Positions 62,949 to 64,000 of a stretch of DNA of 64,000 nucleotides are shown here, one piece after another (the stretch's first letter is position 1; every line of letters starts with the position of its first letter). Position numbers and translations under genes: made by a program. Origin of the DNA: Bog-950 sp044228435 (GTDB lineage Bacteria; Bacteroidota; Bacteroidia; Chitinophagales; LD1). The DNA is taken from contig JBGAUW010000014.1 in the NCBI GenBank assembly GCA_044228435.1, positions 73,486-137,485 on the forward strand, given 5' to 3'. Under the pieces are notes generated by a model that had not been told where the DNA came from, made no database searches, and saw only the letters and a list, made by a program, of their open reading frames with translations.

Positions 62949-63408
62949 ATGAAAACCAAACTTTTTCTTTTTATGGCTATTGCCACCATTGCTCTTTCTT
63001 CATGCAAAAAAGATTTATTTTCTTTTTATGGCTATTGCCACCATTGCTCTTTCTTCATGCAAAAAAGATTTAGCTAACGATTGGGAAGGAACTTACAATG
63101 GCACAAGCGGCAGCGGAATTGTTCGCATCGTTATTACCAGCGTAGATAAAACCACCATTAAGCTTAATTTGCAAACTTCGTTTTTAGGTACTTACGTAAG
63201 CTATGCCACTATAGGAAACGGCAAACTAAAAGATGCTTCAACCTTAACTGTAGATGAGGATGGAACTTTAGCTAACAATGCTAACGACACTTACCATTTT
63301 ACCGGTGTGGGCACACGTAGCGGAAATAGCTTAACATTAAGTGGCCAGGCGGTAAACAAAAACAACTCCAGCGATGTGCAATCGCTTGTGTTTGCCGGCA
63401 ACAAGTAA
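62949..63408 (+). pseudogene. Small lipoprotein gene put out of frame by a 55-bp duplication
   Basis: The ATG at 62949 opens a lipoprotein signal peptide, MKTKLFLFMAIATIALSSC, with a clear lipobox. A 55-bp tandem duplication (62963-63017 and 63018-63072) then shifts the frame, and translation stops at 63075-63077 after 42 residues. Removing one copy restores a frame of 134 residues: the signal, then KKDLANDWEGTYNGTSGSG and a lipocalin-like beta-rich body. The rest of the coding frame after the second copy is intact to 63408. In the present state, a frame starting at an ATG in the second copy (63028) would give a short signal without a basic N-region (MAIATIALSSC), so a product is still possible. 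Function unknown. Confidence 0.75.
62963..63072 (+). repeat. Perfect 55-bp tandem duplication
   Basis: Two identical copies, 62963-63017 and 63018-63072, begin TTTTCTTTTTATGG and end AAAAGATTTA. The copies are adjacent and have no mismatches. Fifty-five is not a multiple of three, so each additional copy shifts the reading frame by one base. Confidence 0.95.
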
Positions 63409-63438
63409 TTAAAAGCACTTTTAATTTATAGCAGCGGG

Positions 63439-63461
63439 GTTAGGCAAATTGCTTAACCCTG
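63439..63461 (+). terminator. Weak hairpin after the lipoprotein gene
   Basis: GGGTTAGG and its near-complement CTTAACCC pair around a short centre (63439-63461), followed by TGTTTATTTTT. It could be a weak terminator before the RibD-like gene. Confidence 0.35.
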
Positions 63462-63477
63462 TTTATTTTTATGCAAT

Positions 63478-64000
63478 GGCAACACTTTCGGCCTTTACAT
63501 TTATAACCCTCAACGGCTTTTTTAAAGGAGCTAACAACGATACAAACTGGCACCAGCATGGTGCCGAAGAAAGCCAATACGGACTGGATTCAATGCAGGC
63601 TAATAATATTTTATTGTTTGGCAGAGTTACATACGAAATGATGGCAGGTTTTTGGCCATCGGAGATGGCTAAGCAGAACATGCCCCAAATGGCAGAAAAC
63701 ATGAACAAGGCAGAGAAGATTGTTTTTAGCCGCAGCCTGCAAAATGCCGATTGGAATAATACCCGCGTAGTAGCAGATATGCTAGGCGAGGTTAAGCACC
63801 TGAAGCAAACAGCGCAACATAACCTCACTATTTTGGGTAGCGGCTCTATTGTAACACAATTAGCAGAAGCCGGGCTTATAGATAGCTTTGAGATAATGGT
63901 AGACCCTGTGGTTTTAGGTAGTGGCACATCACTATTTGCCAATATTAATAAGCCATTAATCCTGCACTTAACAGGCACCCGCGCGTTCAAAAGCGGGGTA
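63478..64000 (+). CDS. Dihydrofolate reductase family protein (RibD C-terminal-like), 3' end outside window
   Basis: The frame opens at the ATG at 63478-63480 and runs to the window edge, giving 174 visible residues. It has the start MATLSAFTFITLNGFFKG, a NNILLFGRVTYEMMAGFWP segment, then KIVFSRSLQNADWNNTRVV, and ILGSGSIVTQLAEAGLIDSFEIMVDPVVLGSG. This pattern is typical of the RibD C-terminal/dihydrofolate reductase-like family (NADPH-dependent reductases with unclear substrates). Most of the protein is visible; only the last few residues should be missing. Confidence 0.88.

Noticed and set aside
63469..63990. Minus-strand frame of 173 codons at the window end
   Set aside because: The plus strand has a clear RibD-like protein with family motifs in the same place.

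Overview
The window comes from a member of the Bacteroidota, most likely near Chitinophagales or Sphingobacteriales. The reasons are type IX secretion (T9SS) C-terminal sorting domains of both the Por/type-A and the gliding (CHU_C) kind, a short primary sigma factor without region 1.1, a long glyceraldehyde-3-phosphate dehydrogenase of 481 residues, and several upstream regions carrying the Bacteroidota -7 element TAnnTTTG. No tRNA, rRNA, CRISPR array, prophage or intact insertion sequence was recognised. Most of the window is an ordinary chromosomal backbone with genes on both strands and short operons.

Layout. 1-6.1 kb: a cut DUF4397 secreted protein, a MerR regulator with a CarH-like cobalamin-binding domain, and a glycine-rich T9SS surface protein. 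6.2-11.1 kb: a cysteine-cluster protein, a cystathionine beta-synthase-like enzyme, a LysM protein, a transaldolase and GAPDH. 11.1-15.3 kb: a duplicated non-coding element, a small gene, a cation/proton antiporter, a MetE-like methyltransferase and a structured repeat. 15.3-18.4 kb: AraC regulator, DUF1348 and AhpD-like genes, then rpoD. 18.4-22.6 kb: a beta-helix lipoprotein paired with a diheme cytochrome, and two unknown secreted proteins. 22.7-30.7 kb: glmM, a methyltransferase/PAP2 pair, enoyl-CoA hydratase, and a glycosyltransferase operon. 31.4-40.4 kb: a 2458-residue repeat adhesin and another T9SS protein. 40.6-43.6 kb: DinB and three DNA alkylation repair genes. 43.7-55.6 kb: guaB, two alpha/beta hydrolases, a secreted peptidase/BNR/LolA-like series, a sialidase, a CYTH protein and a second DinB protein. 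55.6-64 kb: CCA-adding enzyme, miaA, an MFS transporter, a DEAD-box helicase, a phosphoesterase, a split transketolase, a lipoprotein gene disrupted by a 55-bp tandem duplication, and a cut RibD-like reductase.

How genes work together. Transaldolase and the two transketolase halves could serve the non-oxidative pentose phosphate pathway beside GAPDH, although the transketolase carries a variant ThDP motif. The Ada-like, AlkB and AlkD genes form a compact alkylation-repair locus. The beta-helix protein and the diheme cytochrome look like one cassette. The GT2, membrane-anchored and GT-C-like genes form a tight operon probably for surface glycans.

The most notable things are the 55-bp duplication that knocks a lipoprotein out of frame, the adhesin array with an exact 240-nt unit and a duplicated 720-nt block, the CarH-type B12 residues in the MerR protein, an alpha/beta hydrolase whose nucleophile serine has become glycine, and several families of palindromic intergenic repeats, one of which supplies the C-terminus of the Ada-like protein.
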